From positions 11,746,450 through 11,810,449 of the forward strand of contig NC_134026.1 in assembly GCF_964204645.1 (NCBI RefSeq): DNA of 64,000 nucleotides, given 5' to 3'. This DNA is from Tubulanus polymorphus. Lineage: Eukaryota; Nemertea; Palaeonemertea; Tubulaniformes; Tubulanidae. A model generated the notes under the pieces. The model made no database searches, was not told where the DNA came from, and saw only the letters and a program-made list of their open reading frames with translations. Below, in pieces: positions 1 through 10,000 of this stretch. The position numbers were made by a program, and so were the translations under genes. Within the stretch, counting starts at the first letter, position 1. Each line of letters opens with the position of its first letter.

Positions 1-145
1 GCTGTGTTTTCTGTTTGATAGAATTTGTAATAAATTGTAATTTCTTGTGACCTGAAAATACTAAGCAGCAAACTATAGGTATAGGTCGAGGTCTGAATAT
101 TGTAGTGGTAAATTCCAGGATTTAAAACGATCTAATACGCCGATT
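1..145. repeat. fragment of the TA-flanked MITE family
   Basis: Positions 47-145 resemble the right part of the MITE at 18657-18766 (shared cttgtgacctgaaaatact, gtcgaggtc, tagtggtaaa and tacgccg words). Truncated by the window edge. Confidence 0.6.
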
Positions 146-289
146 TCTTACTGCACCAGAATTTTTGCTTCCGCGGCCATACATTCAGCCACCCTCTGAT
201 ATGTGACATCATATGATTTTTATTTGAATATTTTTTCATATTATGAAAAACATTTCTTTAAAATATAAAATAGTTTCCATGCCGCGCCT

Positions 290-554
290 ACCTGTACCCT
301 ACGAAATTTTTGATGTGGACCGTAAACAAATGTATGTCTTTGGTCTTTTGACTACAAAATAATCCTTTAAGAAAGATATAATAGATTATTTAAACTTGTA
401 GAACTTTGAAGTCACGAATTAAATAGATTTTTCAAGCAATGCCCTTACCCCAAACAACCTCTAGCTTTCAAGGTAAACCACACTTTGCCCATGGGCAATT
501 TATTAAGCATTTCAAACCACTTCTCAGGTCGGCATGGTGTCCTTCGACCCCTAG
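290..554 (+). repeat. 3' end of Helentron-like repeat
   Basis: Ends ggcatggtgtccttcgaccc then CTAG followed by TT, the 3' terminus of the Helentron-like family seen at 4789, 16585, 28220 and 51036. The part before 480 resembles 20375-20490. The rest of 146-800 holds no gene that I recognise. Confidence 0.6.
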
Positions 555-1080
555 TTATTTGAGCCACTCGTATCAACTTGCTTAATTCTACTTATGAGCA
601 ATCATCTCTTGTGAGATGTTTGCTGCAAAGTATTATCACGTGGCACAAATCAAATCACCTTGAATAAATGGCCCAAATTTAAGGTATATAATATGGTAGA
701 CCAAGGTGAAAATTAGCGTCAACCGCCATTTTACTAATCTTTGTGTTGGGAACTCGCGTTGGCACTTGATAAAATAAATGGACAATGTGAGCCAATCCTA
801 TGCAGCAGTCAATGACAATCCTGTAACCCCCCCCCCCCTGTCAGACATCGACGCCTATTCGACATCATATCCGTGACGAAAGTAATCTTTAAAAATTCGT
901 GTCAAAGAGTAGATTGATAAGACGTCTTTGCGTGTCGTTATGATTTCCGATGTCTGTCGTATTGAAATCTCTGAAACATCATTTAATAAATTCAAATTCA
1001 AATAATAAAGAATGTTCTGCGGTTCGAGACAGAGAAACGTTCTGCGGATGATAGCTACGATGTTTTCTTAACCCGTAAAT

Positions 1081-2266
1081 ATGGCGACGCGCACCTCGAA
1101 CTCGGCAATGCTACAGCAGCAGGATTCTTCGTCAAAGTAAGTTATTATGAGATGATAAAAACTCCCAAAAAATAAAAAGTGCTAATTGCAATAATCTTTA
1201 ACGCACAATATACATGTTTGATGAATCAGTATATAAGCATTTCGGCTGGAAAACAGCAGATGAAAGAGTTGCGCAATTCCATGAACTTCGTTGACGTTGT
1301 CAAGGTTGTGTGGAGTAGGAAGTAAATACGGAATTCCATCTAATTTTTGATGTTTTTTCTGAGTCCTCGGGCCACAAATCTAAATTGGGTTTGATTTTTA
1401 CTTAATTTTCTTTAGTTGAAGTAGGTCTAGGCCTATCAATGGGGCTATTTACAATCTCTGATGACTATTTTATCTATCGGAGTGTCGGCACATGACATGA
1501 AAAGCCTACTGCTGTTTCTCAGAACAATTTCTGCTCACTCCTTTCACCAGAAAAGAAACAGATTTCTCACCTCCATGACAGGAGATCTTACCATTTTGAT
1601 CAGTTCAGTCATATCCATCAATCAGTGAAAGTAGGAACTACATAAGTGATATTTCGTCGACATCTGGAATGTTTTATTGATTATCTGATTAAACATTAAT
1701 TTTTGATTTCAGTACCAGTAGGCCTATGTCTAAACCAAAAAGTCGTCCTTACAGTGTGCAATTGCCTGATAAGAGGCATGTGGGATTAGTTGGAAGCTCT
1801 TTTGAAGAACTTTTACAAAAAGGTAAGAACTCATTTTTCTGCAAAAAGCATACATTTGTCTAGATAAGCCTAGTTCAGAAGGTAGGGTTGTGTTTTTCTG
1901 TCTTATGTCAAAGATTATTGACATAATGCAGTGGAGGTTATATCCCCCATCAGGTTTTTCTTCTCGGTAGATTATATTTGAGCTCAATATATGGATATAT
2001 TAAGGATCCACTATGATCTCCATATCTTAAGTTATTGGTATTTTATTCTACTTTTCAGCTTGCGAGAGGGCTGGTATAAATAACGGGACTTTGAAGGCAG
2101 ATATTGGTGGAACGTTGATAGAGGTGGATGAAGAATTTTTTCAGCATTTACCTGCAATGAGCAATATGAAACTCATAGATGAGAGTCAGGCTTCTGATGT
2201 TGAGACTGGGTCTAACACTGTGGATGATAGTACCAGCAGTAATAGAACTTTGGATCTATGTGTCTG
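1081..2266 (+). CDS. CIDE-N-like domain protein, three exons
   Basis: Exon 1 at 1081-1135 starts ATG (MATRTSNSAMLQQQDSS), with donor gtaagt. Exon 2 starts at 1712 after tttcag and ends at the gtaaga near 1821. Exon 3 starts at 2059 after tttcag. Phases agree across both introns. The product has RPYSVQLPDKRHVGLVG, SSFEELLQKACERAGI and EVDEEFFQHLPAMSNMKLI. This resembles the CIDE-N fold of DFF40/DFF45 (RP..V...D.....V..SLEELL.K...., GT.VDDEEYFQTLP..T..M.L), a protein-protein interaction domain known from apoptotic nucleases and their inhibitors. A Ser/Thr-rich tail follows, then a stop at 2264-2266 unless another splice joins it to 2454. Its position inside an inverted-repeat unit suggests a transposon gene rather than an apoptosis gene. 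Confidence 0.55.
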
Positions 2267-2453
2267 AGGCTAAAATTGCTATTCAACTCTGGCTCTGGAG
2301 TGCATCCTGGTGGAATTATATGCCAGAAACGCAGTGGAGCTATTTAACAACCAATAGGCTTATGTCTGTCGGGAACTATATATGAAACACTTAATATCTA
2401 TATTTTATCTAATTATTGCTTTCAAGATTAAGATTTTATATGCCTTTAAACAG

Positions 2454-3305
2454 GCTTCATCCTCCACTAGCACTGGGTCTGAATCGAGTACGACTAAACG
2501 TAAACGTATATCTGCTGATGTCCGAAAACAAAGAGATCTACAAATTGACGCTGAATTGAATGAACTGAAACTGTCGAACGAATTATTATTAAATGACCGA
2601 ATTGAACTTAATCTAATCAATCAGGCAGATTTCATACGAGAAGAAATAAAGAGTAACAGGGACGAAATTAATATGCTTCGTGAAGAGAAAAGGAACCTGG
2701 AAAAAAGAATTTGAAAGCTGTTAGGGATAAGAGACACCTAACGAAAAAGAAAACGGTATTAGAACGAGAAATGGTTCTAGGCGAAAGGGACGATGCCCAA
2801 GTACCAAGTTATTCGGGAAGTCGATCGTGGAAACCCCTCTTCTGTTGCAAGTGAAAAGTTGGTAAAGTCTCCCATTTCTGAACTAAATAAAAAGTACCTA
2901 AATGACCGAATGAGTGATGAACCAAAGTATACGCAGCATGGGTCACATGTTAAAGTTTTACGGTTTAATTCGATCTCTCTTGAAGAATATATTAAATGTC
3001 AAGAATATGCTTGTAGATTATTAGCCCATAAGTCAGAGTCTTGTACATGTATGAGAAATATAGGCATTGCAAAGTTCATTTTAGCAAATGAGCCTGTTAC
3101 ATTACGGGATATATACAATCATTGCTACCCTCGGTCAAAATATTATCAGAAAACGTATTATAATATGGTCCTTGAGATGCCAACGGTCGTACTCGAAATG
3201 GGATGGTTTGCTGGCTTTTTTTATTTTTTATGGAACGTGTGGATTCATCACCTGCCATCAGGTTGGAACCTCTGCTTTTGCTCCATATATGGCGACTGGT
3301 TCTAA
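2454..3305 (+). pseudogene. coiled-coil ORF continuation with frameshifts
   Basis: After a possible acceptor (aaacag before 2454) an open frame reads ASSSTSTGSESSTTKRKRIS and then a Leu/Glu-rich coiled coil to a stop at 2712-2714. The coding pattern resumes in another frame (KAVRDKRHLTKKK, to about 2850) and then in a third from 2793 (a Cys-containing stretch KSESCTCMRNIGIAKFI). The first shift is at an A-run near 2701. The basic TKRKRIS looks like a nuclear localisation signal. No family was recognised. It is probably the remainder of the CIDE-N-like ORF, now broken. Confidence 0.45.
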
Positions 3306-3545
3306 GTGACTGAACTGCTGGCGAGTGGCGACGCATCTGTAGAATTTTGCCATTATTCCCTCCCCCTTCTATCTGACTGGGGACAGACATGCTTTTTGCT
3401 CTTGGCTTTTTAGCCCACTTCTGGTTCTAAGTGACTGAACTGCTGGCGAGTGGCGACGCATCTGTAGAATTTTGCCATTATTCCCTCCCCCTTCTATCTG
3501 ACTGGGGACAGACATGCTTTTTGCTCTTGGCTTTTTAGCCCACTT
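3296..3545 (+). repeat. 125-bp direct tandem duplication
   Basis: Copy 1 is 3296-3420 and copy 2 is 3421-3545, apparently identical, starting ctggttctaagtgactgaac. Each copy ends in tttttagcccactt, so each includes the first nine bases of the adjoining Helentron-like element. Confidence 0.9.
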
Positions 3546-4789
3546 GGGACTTTAGTCCCAGCGGGCTATTGCGTTCACTTTTCGTCCGTCGTCCATCCGT
3601 CCGTAGACGGAATCCAGTTATTTTGGGAAGTTTTGAAGACGCTTTATGGTAATGTCTTGATATTTGGGTTACACATGTATCTACCCTAGACACATCTTCA
3701 GCCCAAAAACTGGCCCTGTCAGATTCAAGATGGCCGACTGGCAGCCATTGTTGTTCGCCAAAATCAGCGCTTTTCACACATTTTTGAACTTTATGAGGGA
3801 AATTTTAAAGACGCTTTGATCAATTACCTTGATCTTTCGGTTATATGTGAATCCCTCCAGGGCCCATCAGCATATCAAAAATTGGGTCGATCGGACTCAA
3901 GATGGCCGTCCTATGACCTTTTTAGTGCCCAAAAATGTTAATTTTGGCCCAAATTCTGAGTCCTGTAGCTTCCTACTGGTTTACCATTTCTCATTGCAAT
4001 TTGTGATGGGTATTCTTTGGAAAGGGATGTTTTATACCTGAGACAGGTATTTTTCATCAGCCAATTATGACGCAATTGGCGGCCATCTTGGTGTCACCAG
4101 TACTCATTCGTAAGTGGGAAAAAGTTTTTTCACATTATATTGATACCTAAGCGTATTTTGTTACCACAATCATTAAGAAAGTTGTAGCTCATAACGTGTT
4201 CTATGATTGTGGTGAGTTTCAAGGTCATTGGATTTTATATATGGCCACCAGGGGGCGTTGAATTATGCAATATCTTAGCATTTCTATATTATATTCGTAC
4301 CTATGCATATTTTGTAACCACAATCAATTGGAAAGTTGTAGCTCATGACATAATCTATGATTGTTGCGAGTTTTAAGGTCATTATATATTCTATATGGTC
4401 ACCAGGGGGCGTTGAATAGTAGAATAACTTAATATTTCCTTATTATATTGGTACCTAGGCATATCTTGTTACCATGATCAATTACAAAGTTGTAGTTCAT
4501 GACATGTTCTATGATTGTCGTAAGTTTCGAGGTAATTGGGTTTTGAATATGGTCACCAGTTAAATAGTAGAATAACTTAGTATTTCCATATTAAATTGGT
4601 AACGAGGCATATTTTGTTATCACAATCAATTACAAAATCGTAGCTGCTGACATGTTCTATGATTGTGGTGAGTTTCAAGTTCATTGGTTTTTGTATATGG
4701 TCACCAGGGGGCGTTCAATATTGATATTGTTAGATTGTTGAGTATTTGGAACCACTTCCCAAGTGGGCATGGTGTCCCTGGACCCCTAG
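3537..4789 (+). mobile_element. Helentron-like non-autonomous element, full-length copy
   Basis: The 5' end is AGCCCACTTGGGAC with a palindrome ggactttagtcc, then a (gtcc)n microsatellite. Four diverged internal units of about 150 bp follow, each ending near accagggggcgttgaa. The 3' end has hairpin CCACTTcccAAGTGG (4752-4766), and 23 bases later CTAG followed by T. The 5'-terminal GCCCACTTGGG is the exact inverse of the subterminal CCCAAGTGGGC (4758-4768). Such asymmetric inverted repeats, a 3' hairpin, a CTAG end and insertion between T residues are known for Helentron/Helitron2 elements and their non-autonomous HINE/DINE-1 relatives. No Rep or helicase ORF is present. Confidence 0.75.
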
Positions 4790-5160
4790 TTAGAATTTGA
4801 AGCAGAAAGGATGAGGCTGGTTGTTAATAACATGGATCTCAATTGTTTTCATGCATAAAAAGTCAACATCTATTTTACAGAAAAAGCAAAGCAAAAGGCA
4901 TGGTGGGGTTAAATAATGGCAAAAGAAAGGCAGCACACTACACAAACTTTAACACCAAGGTGTTTTTAGAATTTGAAATTAAACTTATTGTGATAAGGCG
5001 TCGTTACCCGATATTGGATGGGTGATACTCCGTCGAATAATGTTTAAAATAGTGGTGTTCTGATGTCGATTCCAGACATCAAGGAAATAAAAATAGTGTT
5101 GATGTAGTGTCGATGTCCTGACTAGAGGGCGGCGGTACAGGATTGTCATTGCCCGCTGCA

Positions 5161-6891
5161 CTAGTAGGAAGTAAATGATAGATTGGTTCCGTGTTGATAC
5201 TAACTTCTACTAATTAAAGCGCCTAAGGCATTGGAGCGAGTAAAATTTTCTTCTTATAAGAATTTTAAAAATTTGTTGCCTTAACATCTGCCTGTAGTTG
5301 AATAGGCCAACCGCCCTGTGAAAGATTTTACCTGTAGAGAACACTGAATAAACATTATCAATAGAAGTAGCATACTCGCAAATTGACCATTAGGCATTGT
5401 TTTATCTTATATTTTCATGCTGTTTGTAGGTATTAGGTCAACAAATCAATGACTTTCATATGCCAGACATCAATGCTATTGGTACGTACATGGGTTACAA
5501 CATCTGTCAACATTTCAGAGCTACCAAATGATGTGGACATTCATCTTAACCTCTTCCCTACCACTAGTGATGTATATTTACGTCGCAAATAATGACCTTC
5601 TCTCACATGCATGACGTATTATTTACATCACAAATATATTCATTTACTTCAAATGCTGGTGTGGTGAGTCATTACGCTGCTGGTGTGTAGCGATACTAAA
5701 CGACCTTGCGCTTCAATTTAGTTTCACTATTTACTCATAGATGGCGAATTAGTGCCTCAAATGCCGAACTAAATCGAATTGAATTTTCGCTTGAGTGACA
5801 ACATGCACCATTTTGAGCGGAAAACAAAAGGGCATGCCTTTTTCTATCTGTATTTTTTAACTGTATCTTTTATAAAACGTCATCCTGGTCCAGATTCGGT
5901 GTGGCTCATGCATTATCAATTATTGGGCTATGTTTCAGAACAATTTCCCTTGGTTCAGATTGGTGAGTTGAGGTTAACCAATGTCAGCCATCTTGGATTC
6001 GAAATTGCTATGGTATTTTTGGAATCGGTGCCTGGAAAAATAGTTATCCTCCAAATAGAGCCAATTTTCATACTGAAATAGACCACTACACTTCTTTTTG
6101 TTGATATGATGACCAAAGAAATTTAATTGAACAAAATATTTCTTAGAAATATGGTACTGAAATAATTAAGAACTCAACATTGAAGCTTATTGTACTGTAT
6201 GGCTAATGTTTGATCTGAGTGACTCCTGGGCACCTCAGACTGCACAGATAATGATGAAAACTGTTGTTTGTATTCTCCAATCAGTCTATGATAAGATTAA
6301 GAAACAATTTCTGCATAATTTATTTGAAATTAAATCCTAAATGCTAATCCTATATGTATCTAGGCCACTAGGCACCCCTTGACCTACTAAATCAAAAGAA
6401 TATTGCCAAAATGATAACTAATGTTGTGAATTTTGGCATTTCTTTTTTAATTAGGTTAAATATACTTCATCAAAACTCACATCGTAATGATAATTTTTGA
6501 GTATATTATTTATCGTCAAGAACAAAAAGCAATACATATGTTATTTTTCAACAAACTTTCATGTTAGTTTTCTAACTAGTTTAGCTCCTGTTTTAGTAGG
6601 AGTTGATTTGTTTGCAAAATTTGAGGGCCCTGGGCTGGGCGGACTCACTGTAGCCAACCAATCTTCCTTTATTGATGTAAAATATTAGCAGGCACCCAAA
6701 CATGAAAACAGTATGCACACATGCAATTTTGTATTTTTTAATCCAAAAAATACCAATTCAATAGAATAATGCTTACCCAATTGGCTGTGTGAAGAAAAAA
6801 CCCCAGAAATAAGCTAATACCTTTTCAAATCATCAGCAGAGCAAGTTTCAAGAAAAATGTACAGTTTCACAGTTTTCTTTTCTATTGTTAG
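5161..6891. other. non-coding stretch before first visible Hook exon
   Basis: No convincing exon was seen on either strand. In particular, no Hook/CH-domain motif (such as a W..TF or DNWRL-type block) was found. The only recognisable element is the DIRS-tail fragment at 6620-6670. Confidence 0.5.
6620..6670 (+). repeat. fragment matching the DIRS 3' non-coding region
   Basis: The words gggccctgggctgggcgg and actcactgtagccaacc match gggccctgagctggacgg and actcactgtggccaacc at 43562-43600 in the DIRS element. Probably a relic of a second DIRS copy. Confidence 0.6.
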
Positions 6892-7040
6892 GTGAAGAAG
6901 GAAGTAGGCCTGAACTGGGCAGGTTATTGCAGCTTATTTTAGGCTGTGCAGTAAACTGTAATCACAAACAAGAATATATTGAAAAGATAATGGCTATGGA
7001 AGAAACTGTCCAGCAGAGTGTTATGCATGCCATACAAGAG
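6892..7040 (+). CDS. HOOK: Hook exon: end of the Hook domain
   Basis: Acceptor ttgttag before position 6892 and donor gtaaac after 7040. The first two bases complete a codon from an exon that I cannot find. It reads [17 protein letters not shown], then [16 protein letters not shown] and METVQQ-type helix residues ending HAIQE. This is the conserved last helices of the dynein-LIC-binding Hook domain, so the family call rests strongly on it. Confidence 0.95.
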
Positions 7041-10000
7041 GTAAACCAGTTGCATTAGTTTCATTTCTTGCACCCTTGTCTCAAATTTGTTTTTTATCAA
7101 TGATTGTTATTTCTTCTGGTCATTTTTAAAGTTGATGACAAAAGAAGCACCCGCAAACATTTCAGAAAATTTCTCAGAACTCGGAGAACAGGTACTGTAA
7201 AACCTGTTGGAAATAAACTGACATGTAGAGTAAATGTACAAAAAATGTAGCTAGCTGCAAAGCCATAACTGATAACGAAACTTCTCCTACTCATTGCGGT
7301 ATATCCTTTTATCGTGAGGGTCTTAAGATTGAGAACCTTAGTCTCGAAAAAAAGTTTTTTCACCCACCTTCCATAATGATTCCTTCCTTTGCCATACGTG
7401 CAAGCTTCTAGAAGCATTAAATCATGGACATACTTAATTTTTAAACAACATATACATGTATTTGAGAAATCAGATGCTCGAACTGCGGAACATAGCCAGT
7501 TGTTGCCTAGTACCACACATCCCAGACACATTTTTCAAGTTGGTAAATGTTGCCACGCAGTGCTGAGGGTAACTGACAATTTTTCAATGAAGGTTTTACT
7601 TTTTACACCTAATGATGGGTAAAAGTATACATTAAGGCTAGGTGATTTCACACTTGGAAAAATCTTTTGAATCTAGTAGAATTGATGATTTAGATGTTCG
7701 CACACCTGTTTTAATGTTTACATTGCTCCTGCTGAACGCGTAGTACTGTGTCTTTTAAAAGAACTATGTCATGACAGTGATGGCTTAGATATATTGTCAA
7801 TAGCTATGAATAGGAAATCAGTTATAAGAACAATTCAACTTAATTTGATACCTGTTTGGCATTCAAATTCAGACAAAATGTCTCTTGATTTTGAAAGTCT
7901 ACATATTAGTGATTATAATTAGCGGTTGAACAGACCGCATCTGTTCAAGCTAAGCACAAAAAATAGGATTTGAATAGTAATCCATGGCATTCTCTGGTAG
8001 ACAGCAAGGAGCAACTAAGTATAAATCATCATTTTGGATTATCATTTAGTGATAGTAAGTAAGATCATGGTTTGATATCAAGGATATTTTGACTTATGAA
8101 CTGATGACAATTAGCTGCAGGAATAATTTCAATTTTTTGCTTGAAATATACTGCGTATTGGTAGCAGCTTTGATCACGATATTAGAATATTTCCTCATCG
8201 ATCCCTATTTCAAAATTTAAAGATAATATTTGTAAAAGATTTGTGATGTGCTGTTCTATCAAAACTCATCTGCAGCTTGAGACTAAAGATAGTTGGGTAT
8301 GAATCGTTGAAACATTATTCCTTTGAATATTTGTCGTAAAAGGGCTGTAGAAATTTATTGTAAGTTTTTGTGGAGTTTTCAAGCATAAGTTTTCAAACTA
8401 CTTGAATGCTAGTGAGATCAAAATCTGTGAATGCTTATAACAAGCTTTTGAATCCGGTCAATCGTCCTCGACCAGTCAGATGCCCGTATTTGCCGTTTCT
8501 ATTTCATGTAGAAACTTCTATGAGCTCTGCCAGTTAGAAATTGATCACTTGGCCAACCCCTTCTCTGAAAACGAAACGTGGAAGTGTGGGATTCAAATCA
8601 ACCGACATCGTCTTAAAAACCTGAGCCTTAACCACCTGAGCCACAAAGGCTTGATAAGAATGATTAGCATTTCATAAGCTATGATCTATGTGAGTATTCG
8701 CCTAAACATAGAGTATCACAATGTCTTCCTTTTAATTACTCTTATGATTGATAAATTAATTAATCTTTTTATTTGGTAGTTCATTTATTTCTTGTCTATT
8801 CAAAATTTATATTGTTATATTTCGAAAGAAAAAAAATGTCAGTTACCCTTAAATATTCACCTGTGCTTGCAAAATTTTATGAAAATTGTTCATTATACAT
8901 CATCGTTATAGCAGATTTCTGAAAGAAAAAATGATTGTGAATGAAGCCTGTCAATGCCTTGTGTTTTAATGCAAACGCTATACAGTGTTGTCGTCGAATG
9001 TAACACTCTAATCCGTGTATATTGTAGATAAATTGAAGAAATCCAACAATTCAAATTTTATATGAGATAATTTATTAAAATGAAACCACAACGTTTTGGC
9101 TGTTGACTAACAGCCATCATCAGGTGGAATGACCAGCAAACTGAAGTAAACAGGACGAACAAAAGCGATGTGTAAGAATGAGTTTAACAGAACAAGTGAC
9201 AAATGAAAACAACCATAAAATCTACAAACAGTTAGGATTAATACTAAGTGGAGTAGAAGTGGACACATAGTGACATTAACCTTGGAGTAATCATTTGACA
9301 AATGATTACTCCAAGCATTAACCAAAATCTAGTAGAGAGTTGATATGTCTGGATAATAATTGATTATTAGGAGAAAAACCAGTATTTATATTAGTAGATA
9401 AGTTGGATTTCGAAAGTTTGTACTTGCTGCCCTTAAGGTTTTCAGTGGCTGACCAGTATTTTAACAATAGAAACTTGTATGTGTTACTTGAACCTGACTA
9501 TATAAACCCTGTATACAATGTCACCTCACTTCACTATTTTGGTAGCAATACATAATGTTAGATGTACATCAGAAGTTGGTTGTTTTTGCTGATGTTTTTC
9601 CTGGCTGATGTTTATCATCGTAATTCACTTGTTCGTTGTCTACAAATGCTGAAGTGTGGCTTTACTGCCGACATTTATTGGTCCCTCGAGCCGGTTGTCC
9701 GTAACTAGTGATTTCAACCGAAGGCAGCAACAACCAGCCTTGAAACAAGAGCGAGGATCCCACAAATCTGTTTTCACGAGAAGATGCAACACTGCTGATG
9801 ATATCATTGATGTGAAAGGAAGCCGACGTGAGCTGCGTCAGTAACTGTCGCAGATCGATAAGACCGTAGAAGAAATCCACGCAATCAACGAGAGATATGT
9901 CGCGATGTTGACTAGTGACCAGGAGGTTGCTGATGCACATAGTTATGTGGCTGAAGTAGAAACCCGTCATCGCCTTGTTTCTAAAACCATACGGGAAAAT

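Larger units (their letters stand above)
801..5160 (+). mobile_element. candidate TIR DNA transposon carrying a CIDE-N-like ORF
   Basis: The left end (801-862) and the reverse complement of the right end (about 5100-5160) both read tgcagc, then CAATGACAATCCTGTA, a C-rich stretch, and a (g)acatcgac block: an inverted repeat of roughly 55 bp with several mismatches. Between them lie the spliced ORF at 1081-2266, its coiled-coil continuation and a 1.25-kb Helentron-like insertion. No transposase catalytic motif was recognised, so the superfamily is unknown and the element assignment is an inference. Confidence 0.5.

Noticed and set aside
4110-4720. CRISPR-like regularly spaced repeat
   Set aside because: The regularly spaced accagggggcgttgaa words are the ends of diverged 150-bp internal units of an animal transposon. 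The sequence is eukaryotic.
7097-7531. 144-codon reverse-strand open frame overlapping Hook exon 2
   Set aside because: It covers a well-supported exon on the other strand and shows no family resemblance.
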